Positions 54,991-64,000 of a stretch of DNA of 64,000 bases are shown here, piece after piece. The notes below the pieces were generated by a model. That model saw only the letters and a program-made list of their open reading frames with translations. It was not told the DNA's origin and searched no databases. Made by a program: the position numbers and the translations under genes. Position 1 is the first letter of the stretch, and each line of letters starts with the position of its first letter. Source of the DNA: Conus ventricosus (lineage: Eukaryota > Mollusca > Gastropoda > Neogastropoda > Conidae); contig CM031615.1 in the NCBI GenBank assembly GCA_018398815.1, positions 49,450,382 to 49,514,381 of the forward strand. Direction: 5' to 3'.

Positions 54991-56528
54991 CTACGAGAAT
55001 CACCATCGCAGCCAGTGGTATGTCCAGTGTGTCTACTGCCAGACATTTATGTCAGTAACCCTGGCATGTGGGCGATCCTGTGACAGCACTGCCACTATTT
55101 CTGCCAGCAAAGTTGGGCCTGTGACGGACGACAGCCATGGCAAAGTCACACAGGGCAAAGGTCACATTTCAGGCAGCAAGAACAACCAGTGTGATGATTC
55201 TAGCATCAGATGCCTGAGAGCTGATAACATCCATGTGAACGGTGAAACTGGACTGCGGACAGTTATTCACAGACGAGATAGTGTAGACATTCATTATGAT
55301 GAAGTTGGTGATAGAAGTGATGAGGACACAGATGTTGAATCACATTTGGAAGAGCTAGAATCGACTCAAGATCTTAACATTGTAAGCGTAAATTCCAGTG
55401 ATTCAGCAGTCAGAGCGAACAACGTTACAATCAGTACTGACGACGTTCTAGTGGAGAGTGAGAAACAGAATCGGCAGTTAAAGGGTGGGCAGATATGTCC
55501 GACAGTTGACTTATCTTGTCATTCCAAGATGGAACACAATGCACTTTCAGTGCATTATGAAGTGAAGACGAGTGATGAAAGGATTTGCTTTGAGTGCATT
55601 ACTTGCAGGAAATCCTTCCCATCTGAGAACAAGGTCAAGAACCATGTTCGCATTCACAGTGAGAGGCCATTCTGTGAATTTTGCCAAAAATATTTCAAGA
55701 CTCGCGCTTCCTTGTCAGTACACAGACATAAATTTCACACGGTTAACAAAGCATTTTGTAACAATCAGTCTGATGCTTCCCATACTCATGACGCTGACCT
55801 CAACAGTAAGAAGGAGCCCTGTGTAGAAGACCGTCCGTTCACCTGCACCAAGTGTGGCCTCTCTTTTAAAAAAATCCAACCATTTATCGGGTCACAAGAA
55901 ACAGGCTCACAGCCAGACAATACCAGCAGGTGGAAAGAAATCTCTTAGATGTAGAGTTTGCCACAGATCATTCAAATTCAACAGGAGCTTGATTTCACAC
56001 ATGAAATCTCACTCAAAAGGAACAGACAGTCATGAGCAGCAGGAGACATCCCAAGATGCATCACAGTGTGATCAAAGACTTCTTGATAGAGAGCAGACAG
56101 AACTCTCGCAAGACACAGGCTCTTCTACTGCCGACGAATCCCAGCAGGCAAAAATACAGTCACATTCAACCGAACATCCATTCCACTGCAATTGCTGTGG
56201 GAAAACGTTCAAGGTGAAGAAAAGTCTAGAGAACCACATGCAGAAAGAACACATGAAACTGTGGCCCAGAGCTCACAAGTGTGACAAGTGTGAGGAAGTC
56301 TTCAGGTTCAAGACCCAGCTGACCAAACACAGGAGAAGCCACAGGGATGAGCGACCCTTCAGCTGTGGGCAGTGTGCCGCCAAGTTCAAGTCGGCGGCCG
56401 CCTTATCCCTGCACAAGAGCTGGCATGAAGACATGCGCAGCTCGGTGTGCCATCTATGTGGTCAGAGCTGCATGGGGATGAAGCCACTGATGCGCCACAT
56501 GAAGATGAAGCATAACGTTGAACATATG
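54991..56528 (+). CDS. C2H2 zinc-finger protein, exon 2 (fingers 1-8, with frameshift)
   Basis: The acceptor TTAACAG ends at 54,990; the first base completes the split cysteine codon. About 200 acidic, serine-rich residues precede the fingers. Fingers, in order: FECITCRKSF/HVRIH, FCEFCQKYF/HRHKFH, FTCTKCGLSF/HKKQAH, RCRVCHRSF/HMKSH, FHCNCCGKTF/HMQKEH, HKCDKCEEVF/HRRSH, FSCGQCAAKF/HKSWH and VCHLCGQS/HMKMKH. A run of seven A at 55,868-55,874, inside finger 3, shifts the frame by one base; with six, the fingers read through without a stop. The donor is ATG/GTACGT at 56,529, phase 0, and leads to exon 3. The protein is expected to be nuclear and to bind DNA; its target is unknown. Confidence 0.88.
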
Positions 56529-56838
56529 GTACGTATCACTCAGTGTATCCTGACAGTGCTTTAGTAAATGAAACCGCTGATGCGCTACCTTAAGATGAAG
56601 CATATTGTTGAACATATGGTACGTATCGCTCAGTGTATCCTGACAGTGCTTTAGTAAATGAAACCGCTGATGCGCTACCTTAAGATGAAGCATAACGTTG
56701 AACATATGGTATGTATCACTCAGTTTATCATGACAGTGCGTTAGTATATGAAACCTCTGATGGGTCGCATGAAGATGAAGCGTAACATATGGTACATATT
56801 GCTCAGTTTATCATGACAGTGCATTAGTATATGAAGCT
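56478..56838 (+). repeat. 90-bp tandem repeat duplicating the end of exon 2 and its splice donor
   Basis: Units start with ATG at 56,478, 56,568, 56,658 and 56,748, with a remnant at 56,831. Unit 1 is exonic up to the donor and intronic after it. Each unit repeats the KPLMR half-finger, the GAACATATG/GTACGT donor neighbourhood and a CTCAGTxTATCxTGACAGTG block with stop codons. Units 1-3 are near-identical; unit 4 is diverged and has lost several bases in the GTTGAAC region. Confidence 0.93.
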
Positions 56839-59099
56839 GATGTAATTGCCCACTGGCTCTAATCTTTAAATGTTTAAACAGAACAATTAACCGGCCACTT
56901 AGTTGAGTGTAGATCTTGGCTTATGTTGAGTAGATTCTGGACACTTATTTTTGTTTCCAGCGAAAGTAAGAGTGGCAGTGGACTGATTGAATTTCTCTCC
57001 AAGTCCACTACTCTCCAGGTACCTTTTTTAAAGAAAGATATTGTAAATTATGCAAAAAAATGTCAATGTTTATTGCGCTGGAAAGATTTCATATTCAGTG
57101 GAGAGATTTACTTCACAGATGGTTATTAATCGTAAATGATAACATCACAGTGTACATGTACACAGACAGTTCAGTAACAAAGTTTTAACAATCTAGTGTA
57201 ACGGATCCTGACTTTTGTTTGATCTGTAATCAAACCATTGGGCTGCAACAAATTTAGTGTGTGTGTGTGGTCTTGATTTATTTTGTTTTTTTTGTCACAA
57301 ACCTGTCTGCCAGGTTTTGGTAAGATCAGCTTAGGGTTTGTTTTGTTGTTGTTGTTGTGTGTGTAATCTTGCTGATACTGATGGGTATATGAAAATGTAA
57401 TCTCCATGTGCACAGGTTTTAAAAGAAAATAGTTCTAACTTTCCTTTTCAGAGATTTCTGTGATCATACTATTTCCTCCTACCCCCACCCCACCCCATAA
57501 CGTAATGCGGTGGTCCATGATCAGGGATAGTCGACAAGTGGTAAACTCCTCATAAGTTTTGCTTGTTGAGTTTGATTTGGTGCAGAAGTGTTGTTCTTGT
57601 TGAAAGGTAGAATCAGACTTAAAAGAAATCAGTCATACTTCTTGATAAGTGGAAATGGAAAAAAAAAATTTTTTTTAATAGGAATTTTGCTTGTTGATAG
57701 TAAGGTTAAAATAGATGATTTAAATGATAAACAGGCTTGTTGATGGTGGAGACATGAAGTAACTTTATCTGTTGACAAGTGGAATAAAACATATTTGAAA
57801 CACTTTGAGCTCTAGACAGTTTGAGAGAATTATATTTAAAGAAGCTGACAAAGAAAAACAAATATAGTATAAGCACTCAAACGTGTTTTAAGGAGTTTGA
57901 TTTTTTTTGGTCAGGAAATCAACATTTTAATGTTGTTGTTTTTTCTGTTTGACAAATGCAGGAACAGACATTTGAAGGAGATTTGCCAGGTTGCAAATAA
58001 TGAAACAAATATTTTCAACAATTTGTGCCTCGATAAACGGAAACAAAAACGTTTAAAATAAAGTGTGGCTTGTTGATACTGATAGTATTCTTTTCCATGG
58101 AAGTTGAAAGAAAAAGAATTGTTCTTGTTGATTTGTGGGGTGAAAAAGCCCAGGTTTGTGACCATTTGCCACAAAGTGAGGAAACAGAAATTAACCTTTG
58201 TTGGTTGTGCATAAGACTTCAGCAAATATGCTTTGATTATGTAATAGCCAAATATAGCATATTGTATTCTACAGACATCTCCATATGGAAAAGAAAATGA
58301 ATGTGCAGACTGTTACATATGGGTAACATATGGAATTGACCAGTTAGGTTTTTTTCTTTTTTTTTTCTCTTTTTTTTTCTTTTTTTTTCCATTTTTTATG
58401 TTCCTTGTTTTGTTTTCTATTATTTTTGGTTTGTTTTTTTGTTTGATTTCTCCAGGAGCGAAATTCATAAGAGGAAATGAAATGGTTTTAAACTATGGAG
58501 GCAATAGTAAGTAACAGTTGAAAAAGTTATTCCCCATTTATGTTCTTGTGTTCATTTGTTTGCTTTTTCTTGCTAGGATAATGCAATTGCCGAGAAATTA
58601 TCACAGAAATATATTTATCAATTAAAAAAACTGTGAGTTCACCGGAAAAAAGAATTATTCCCAAAGAAATGAAGGTTGTAACTTGTATACTATCATTTTG
58701 AAAAACAAATGTGAGGTGTAAGGTGGCATAGTGCTCAGGGAGTGCTGAGAGAGAGGTGGCAGACCTCTCTCAAAGGGCATTGGTGTAGGAGGTCGCTTCA
58801 TGCAGCACAGCCACCATTCCAGCCACTACAAGTGGCGGTGAGTCTAGACTGTGTCACCAGGGACAGATGCTAGAGATGTAGAGTGGTTGCTGATGGAGCA
58901 CTGCCTGATTGTGATAACTGACCCTGTGGCCTGGCAAACCTTCTTTTTTCCCTTCTTCTGCGTACGCAGGCTGATACTCCTGCAGACATCCCCTGTATAG
59001 ACAGGCAAGGATTAATCCATCTACCCAACAAAGGGAGTGGAGTTTTGTTGTGTGTACGACCGGTTTTTTATCCACTTTTAAGGCAGCCATATCCAGTTT
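56839..59099. other. Zinc-finger intron 2, first part; no gene seen
   Basis: AT-rich intron sequence with T runs near 58,350-58,440. The plus and minus open frames here are short and unsupported. Confidence 0.6.
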
Positions 59100-59395
59100 T
59101 GGGGAAGGTGCATGCTATGTGTAACGTGTTGTCCATACCAACGGCCAAACTGGCCTTCTCTTCCGAAAGTTGGTGATGGGATTTTACGTGTGTGCAAGAT
59201 GTTATGCGTACACACTGAACCTCGGTTTATAGTCTCATTTGAAGGACTGAATGGGAAATGGAGTTAGAACCAATGTTAACTCCAGGGAAAAATCCCCCTG
59301 CACCGAAACGACCTGGCGGAGATTTGAACCTGCAAACCCAAGATTACGAGTCTGGCGCTCTACCACTGAGCTATTCCAGCCCCCGCCTGGCAAAT
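59100..59395 (-). mobile_element. tRNA-derived SINE, family 1 (inverted copy)
   Basis: On the minus strand: A-box TAGCTCAGTGGTAGAGC near 59,372, B-box-like CAGGTTCAAATCTCC near 59,325, CCCTGGAGTTAACATTGG, TTATAGTCTCATTT in reverse, and GGCCAGTTTGGCCGTTGGTATGG ending in TGCATGC. It matches 12,567-12,857 along its whole length. It lies in zinc-finger intron 2. Confidence 0.88.
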
Positions 59396-59399
59396 CGTA

Positions 59400-59890
59400 T
59401 TTTGGGGGTTGGTGTGATGGGCGCCCCTCTCAGGTTTGGCTGAAAAATTGCCCTCTTGGTGGTAGTCGGCGAGGAGCATTGAAGGGATTCATGCAGCACT
59501 CCAGCTACATCCATCCTGCTCCCTCTGTGAGACAGCCTCAGGCAGCGTAAGACTATCGCTACCAGAGCGTGAAGAAGGCCATCTGGTAGCCCAGGCTTTT
59601 TAGGGGAAAACAGATGCAGAGTATTGATGACAACAGTGGGCTGACTACCACCACAGGGTCACACACTTAACCAGAATAACCAAGTGCTGGACATCAGATC
59701 AGCAGGAAGAAGGAAGAGGACCTGGAGCTTCAGTCTGGGATGAAAATCAAGAAAGATAGGACAACCCCCATCCAGAACCAAGCCCAAGACTCTTGCCAAC
59801 CACCAGATCTCCTACCACCAAAACTACAGACTTTGATCTGCGACACCGTATCCTTAACAGCCTCGGGCCAATAGGACATTAAACTCACCT
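59400..59890 (+). repeat. Interspersed repeat family B, copy 2
   Basis: Matches the inverted copy at 3,330-3,850 in ordered blocks (GTTTGGCTGAAAAATTGCCC, CAGCCTCAGGCAGC, CCAAGTGCTGGACAT, CAAGACTCTTGCCAACCACC, GGGCCAATAGGACATT). It adjoins the SINE in the same intron. Class unknown. Confidence 0.6.
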
Positions 59891-60822
59891 ATTCAGTAAT
59901 GGATTTTATATTACGAGCTTTTTTTTTCTACAAAAGAAAAAAAAGAAAGAAGTTTGGGGGTCAGTGAGAGGAAGCAGGACCAGTCAGGTTATGATAAACT
60001 GCCAGTTTTTTTTTGGTTTTTTTTTTCATTATTTGCCTGTGTAATGTAATGCAGGCATCTTAAAGGCGTGTGGTTTATTACGAGCCAAGTAAGGGAGGCT
60101 TGCATCAGGGATGAGGAAATTCCTAGAATACAAATTTTACCTGTCCTAGAATACAAATTTTACCTGTAGATTGCATTGGAAAACAACAGACTGACCTCAT
60201 TGTCATGTGTCATTTTAAACATTCTTTTTACTGACAGTGTGAAATGGAATTTAGAATTCTTGTTATGAGATATGATGAAGACATGGCAACAGAAGTTGTG
60301 TTGGAAATGGATTTGCATTCTTGTTAGGAGATACGATGGAGATGGCAACAGAAGTTTTGTTCGTTGGCAGAAGTATCTTATGGGGTTTTCCTTGTCTGGA
60401 GGTGGAACCAGCATTTTCCTTGTTGTTGATGGAGGAAGAATATTGAAATTAATCTTTTTACTTGTTGTCAGGTAGGTTAAAAAAAATGCTAAATTTAATT
60501 TGTGTGTCAGTAGTTTTGGGGGAGATTATTTAGGAATTTTGTTCGTTGATGTGTTGGAAAAGCATTTAAGATAGTTTACCTGTTAATGGAACATGTTAAA
60601 TGGAAGTTTGCTTGTTAATATTCGGAGGAGTGGGAGGCTGGAGAAGGAAGTGGTGGTGGAAGGGGGGGGGGGGGGGGGGGGTAGTTCAAGATGGGTAATG
60701 GTTTACAAGTTTTCTTTATTGGGAAGTGGGGAAAAATGAGTTATATTTTATGAGTGATTGTTGCTTGACATGACAGTGTGGAAAACATGAATTTTATGAA
60801 ACGAAGCCATGCTTGTTGACAG
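59891..60822. other. Zinc-finger intron 2, last part
   Basis: AT-rich intron sequence with a run of 20 G at 60,662-60,681 and a repeated GAGATATGATG/GAGATACGATGGAGATGGCAACAGAAGTT-like duplication near 60,268 and 60,330. No gene seen. Confidence 0.6.
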
Positions 60823-60991
60823 GTGGAAAAGCCCTACAAGTGCACCGAATGCACCGCCTCCTTTTCCTCACTGAGTAAACTGACGAATCACGTTGGGGTG
60901 CACAGTCACCAGAAAACCTGTGTGTGCGAGGAATGCGGCCAGGCTTTTGGCACCCCCTACATTCTTCAGATACATATGCGCAGGCACACAG
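60823..60991 (+). CDS. C2H2 zinc-finger protein, exon 3 (fingers 9-10; gene continues)
   Basis: The acceptor TTGACAG ends at 60,822. In phase 0 with exon 2 it reads NVEHM then VEKPYKCTECTASF. Two fingers follow: YKCTECTASF/HVGVH and CVCEECGQAF/HMRRH, then HTG with a donor G/GTAAGA at 60,992 (phase 1). The HTG-plus-phase-1 donor predicts a further exon starting inside a TGEKP-type linker. No such exon was recognised up to 64,000, so the assembled 621 codons are an incomplete 3' end. Confidence 0.85.
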
Positions 60992-61147
60992 GTAAGAGAC
61001 ATGCGTCTGATAGCATGGAAATGCCAATGGAGTTGAGTATACTCTGGTGGATTTTTGGCCTAACCAAATTTCGGGAAAGCCAAATTATGCTGTTTAGATC
61101 CGTCAGTCGATTTTGTGTGTGTGTGTGTGTGTGTTTGTGTTTGTGTT

Positions 61148-61500
61148 TGAAATTCATTCACAAGCAACCACTTATCCACTATAGAAGTTTTTTTTGTTTT
61201 TTTTTCTTTGCTTTCCCATCTTCTGTGCCACCTCAGTGGCATTGCACCCACGCTGCTCATTCGGACACCCCATCCACAGCCACAGCCTGGTCAGTCCTGC
61301 CGCAGAACCGACACAGGCAATCCACAGGGAGCAGTCAATGTCAAGTCGTCAAGAGGCAACCCACCGGAGGAGACACTGCACTGCTGCCGGGTCACTTCGG
61401 TGGTGTTCAGTGGCGTCTGGTCTAATCCAACATATGCAGGACACCACCTACTAAGCCCCCTACTGACGACAATAATTGCTTAGTTGCGGAGCCGGCGTGA
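61148..61500 (+). repeat. Interspersed repeat family A, copy 3
   Basis: The longest copy: TTCATTCACAAGCAACCACTT, T-rich run, TGCCACCTCAGTGGCATTG, CCACAGCCACAGCC, GTCAAGTCGTCAAGAGGCAA, GGAGACACTGCACTGC, GGTGGTGTTCAGTGGCG and a CTAATCCAACATATGCAGGA block. It lies just downstream of exon 3, within the inferred third intron. Confidence 0.68.
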
Positions 61501-61839
61501 GTGAGCTCTCCCTCCGAAGGTCGCCACCACGTCCGTCCAGCGACGGCCCCCATGGACCCACCGATACCAGTGACCCCGATGGAACCAAACCAAGGTTACA
61601 GATGTGGAAAGGACATCGAAACTGAAGTCACCATGAGAGCCGGGCATGAAGGGCTACAGAATTTGATACTTTTTTTTTTAATGCTGATCGATGAGAATGA
61701 GGATGATTAAGATGATGCTACGGATTTCCATTCCGGTCTGAGACTGCATAACACGGCTGTACTCTACGCTTCCTTTCATAGACACCTGCAATGTTGGCTA
61801 GGAAATTTGAGCAACACTCTCAGAGATGCATCCATTAAG
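61501..61839. other. No gene seen
   Basis: Unique-looking sequence following repeat A and perhaps part of it; no coding support. Confidence 0.4.
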
Positions 61840-62012
61840 TGGATGAAATTTACTGTGTGGCCCCAGTCTTCCGAACTGAGTGTGTAGCAAACTCAAATTT
61901 GGGTAGGAGCCGGTTGAAGCAGAAAAATCCCACATGACTCGATGGGAATCAAAACCACGACCTCCCAGCCGGGAGTGGGTGGCGCTAAGCACTTCGCCAC
62001 GGCGGCTGGTTA
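61840..62012 (-). mobile_element. tRNA-derived SINE, third family
   Basis: On the minus strand: GCCGCCGTGGCGAAGTGCTTAGC... CGGCTGGGAGGTCGTGG, then TTTTGATTCCCATCG, which gives A-box- and B-box-like words at tRNA spacing. A body with TCAACCGGCTCCTACCC and CACTCAGTTCGGAAGACTGG follows. The core differs from the other SINEs in the window. Low-copy here. Confidence 0.65.
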
Positions 62013-62159
62013 CACTATAGAAGTTATTGAGTATACATATAGGAAATACTACAGGCCAAAGAGCGATGCCACATGTGACTTCATATTCCACAGCATCACA
62101 CCACTCTGTCCTTGACCATTCCACATTAATCAGATATGGCAATACTACACCAGCTCAAG

Positions 62160-63260
62160 TTAAAAGAAACAAGATGCAAAGCATATAAATGTACTCCCAG
62201 TTTTCCAAACCGCTTATAAATTGGCCAAGTGCTTTGTGAGATAAGAAATAAAGGCAAAATAACGGTTTTAACGGTTATTTAACCGATGTACACTTTTGAA
62301 ACTGGTATTTTAGTCCTCACTGGGCTAAAGCCTGTGTACATACCAAATTTCATCCAAATCGGACAATATGTCAAGAATAACGGTTTTTAACGGTCAGATT
62401 TTGAAACACTACATGGAAGTGCCATTTGTGTGTGATAACCTTTCTATATACAAAATTTCATTAAAACCCACCAATATATAAAAAATAACGGCAAAATAAC
62501 AGTTTAACGGTTATATAACCGATATGCACTTTTGAAACCGGTATTTTAGTCCTCACTGGGCTAAAGCCTGTGTACATATCAAATTTCATCCAAATCGGAC
62601 AATATGTCAAGAATAACGGTTTTTAACGGTCAAATTTTAAAACACTACATAGAAGTGCCATTTGTGTGTGATAACCTTTCTATATACTAAATTTAATTAA
62701 AATCCACCTATATATAAGAAATAACTGCAGAATAACGGTTTTTAATGGTTGTTTAATCCATTTTCAGCATTACATCACTTACATATGGACAGAAGATCCG
62801 ATTTGTCACAAGATCATCCAAACCGCTTATAAATTGGCCAAGTACTTTCTGAGATATTCCATAAAGGAGAAAAACCGTTACAGGCCGTTACAACCGTTAG
62901 TAATGGCTATAACGGGGCAAACTAAAACATCAGACATCATCCGTGACCCATAATGAACATACCTGCTAATTTTCATAAAGGTCGGCCAAGTACTTTCTGA
63001 GATATTCCATAAAGAAGAAAAACCGTTACAGGCCGTTACAGCCGTTAGTAACGGTTATAACGGTAAACTAAAACATTGGGCATTATTCGTGACCCATAAT
63101 GAACATACCTACAAATTTTCAGAAAGATTGGTCAAGTAGTTTCTGAGATATTCCATAAAGAAGAAAAAGCGTTACAGGTAAACTAAAACATCGGGCATCA
63201 TCCTTGACCCATAATAAACATACCTGCAAATTTTCAGAAAGATTGACCCAGTAGTTTTGT
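62160..63260. repeat. TAACGG/CCGTTA-rich tandem repeat region
   Basis: Two repeat types. At 62,260-62,745 a unit of about 245 bp is present twice (shared GTCCTCACTGGGCTAAAGCC, CATCCAAATCGGACAATATG, AACACTACAT-GAAGTGCCATT). At 62,818-63,255 a unit of about 120-130 bp is present three to four times (shared TACTTTCTGAGATATTCCAT, AAACCGTTACAGGCCGTTAC, GACCCATAATGAACATACC). About 20 TAACGG or CCGTTA words occur. The right end, AAAGATTGACCCAGTAGTTTTG then ACGGACACACAGACAG and (CA)n, has the style of a transposon 3' end. Confidence 0.82.
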
Positions 63261-63299
63261 CTGGAGCGAGTAGAACACATTTTGACCACGGACACACAG

Positions 63300-63329
63300 A
63301 CAGACACACACACACACACACACACACAC

Positions 63330-63374
<45 letters not shown>
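63300..63374. repeat. (CA)n microsatellite
   Basis: CA dinucleotides with a CCCACAC interruption near 63,330, following ACAGACAGAC. Confidence 0.93.
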
Positions 63375-63375
<1 letters not shown>

Positions 63376-63377
<2 letters not shown>

Positions 63378-64000
63378 GACAGCATTTCTTCGTTCCCATT
63401 CTAAAGTACTCCCTGTTCTTTAAGAACTGGGAGTACAAAAAGCTAGCCATGCTCCACTGAAAGTTAGGGAAGTGTCCTGGCTAGTTCTATGTGCCTTTCA
63501 TATAAATACAGGGAGACCTCTTATTAAAGGTCTGCTTTAGAGATTTTCGATAATTTGTTAAAAACAGGTCTACATGTCATATAACTAGAGTATGGTATTC
63601 ATTTTTTTTTTTTATAAATCGCCGGAAGAACTTAATAGATAAAAAACGACTTTTGCACACCTGTTCAAACCCCGCGCGGAAGACCGAAACCGTGACGTCA
63701 CTTGATGGAGTGGCCGTCAGCCGTGACCTACACAACATAGCAACGCCAAGTGAAATCAACATGAGTTGCGACCCCCCAGCCTGAAGTCATGAGGGGGTGG
63801 CAGATATTTGGCTGTAGGCGAGTGCAGCAGCTCTGCAGGAGACGGATATTCTTTGCACACATTTTCATCTGATCCAGATACTCGAAAGAAGTGGATTCGG
63901 TTCGTGCAAACATGCGGGGCCGCTAAGTTCTTTTTGCACGTCAGTTCGAGCTGGACCACGGAAACGAGCTATTCTGACAATTGCCGAGCCCGTTCCAGTG
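63376..64000. other. No gene seen to the right edge
   Basis: Unique-looking sequence. Overlapping minus frames at 63,577-63,959 have no recognised domain. The missing 3' exons of the zinc-finger gene were not found here. Confidence 0.45.

Noticed and set aside
60823..61425. 200-codon ORF read past the exon 3 donor
   Set aside because: After the second finger the frame enters intron sequence and repeat family A; the donor G/GTAAGA marks the true exon end.

Overview
The window is eukaryotic nuclear DNA, most likely from an invertebrate animal and plausibly a marine mollusc. The case rests on spliced genes with GT-AG introns, very dense (CA)n, (GA)n and (GACA)n microsatellites, tRNA-derived SINEs, CR1/Jockey-like and RNase H-bearing LINEs, a Gmr1-like Ty3/Gypsy element and CCCTAA-like telomere words. 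The species assignment is inference. No operon, CRISPR array, rRNA or functional tRNA gene was seen.

Only two host genes are well supported. On the minus strand, 26,827-33,616 holds a complete three-exon alanine aminotransferase gene (485 codons, all pyridoxal-phosphate residues present). On the plus strand, 52,460 to beyond 60,991 holds a multi-finger C2H2 zinc-finger gene. It has at least three coding exons and ten fingers, and runs off the right side or into an exon not recognised here. Its central exon has a one-base frameshift in an A7 run.

Layout. 1-9,200: microsatellites, poly-C/G tracts, two minus-strand LINE fragments and interspersed repeats, no gene. 9,228-11,247: a 44-bp minisatellite of about 46 units. 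11,248-21,360: non-coding, with a SINE, a LINE 3' tail and a 48-bp minisatellite (19,935-20,410). 21,361-22,495: a DNA transposon with perfect 14-bp terminal inverted repeats and a 6-bp target duplication, carrying a 207-codon zinc-finger ORF. 22,496-26,487: no gene. 26,488-33,616: the aminotransferase gene, whose introns hold tandem repeats and a palindromic repeat family. 35,446-46,743: a nested stack. A CR1-like LINE is split first by a 6.75-kb LTR retrotransposon (36,268-43,018) and again by a second LINE (44,751-46,198). 47,340-48,846: a further LINE on the minus strand. 49,203-49,923: a SINE and a duplicated fold-back repeat. 52,460-60,991: the zinc-finger gene, with a LINE inserted just upstream of a splice acceptor and a 90-bp tandem repeat that multiplies a splice donor. 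61,148-63,375: repeats, including an array rich in TAACGG.

The two host genes show no functional link. The most informative content is how mobile and tandem repeats have changed gene structure: an exon tail duplicated in the aminotransferase, donor and acceptor neighbourhoods altered in the zinc-finger gene, and a dateable nested transposon stack.
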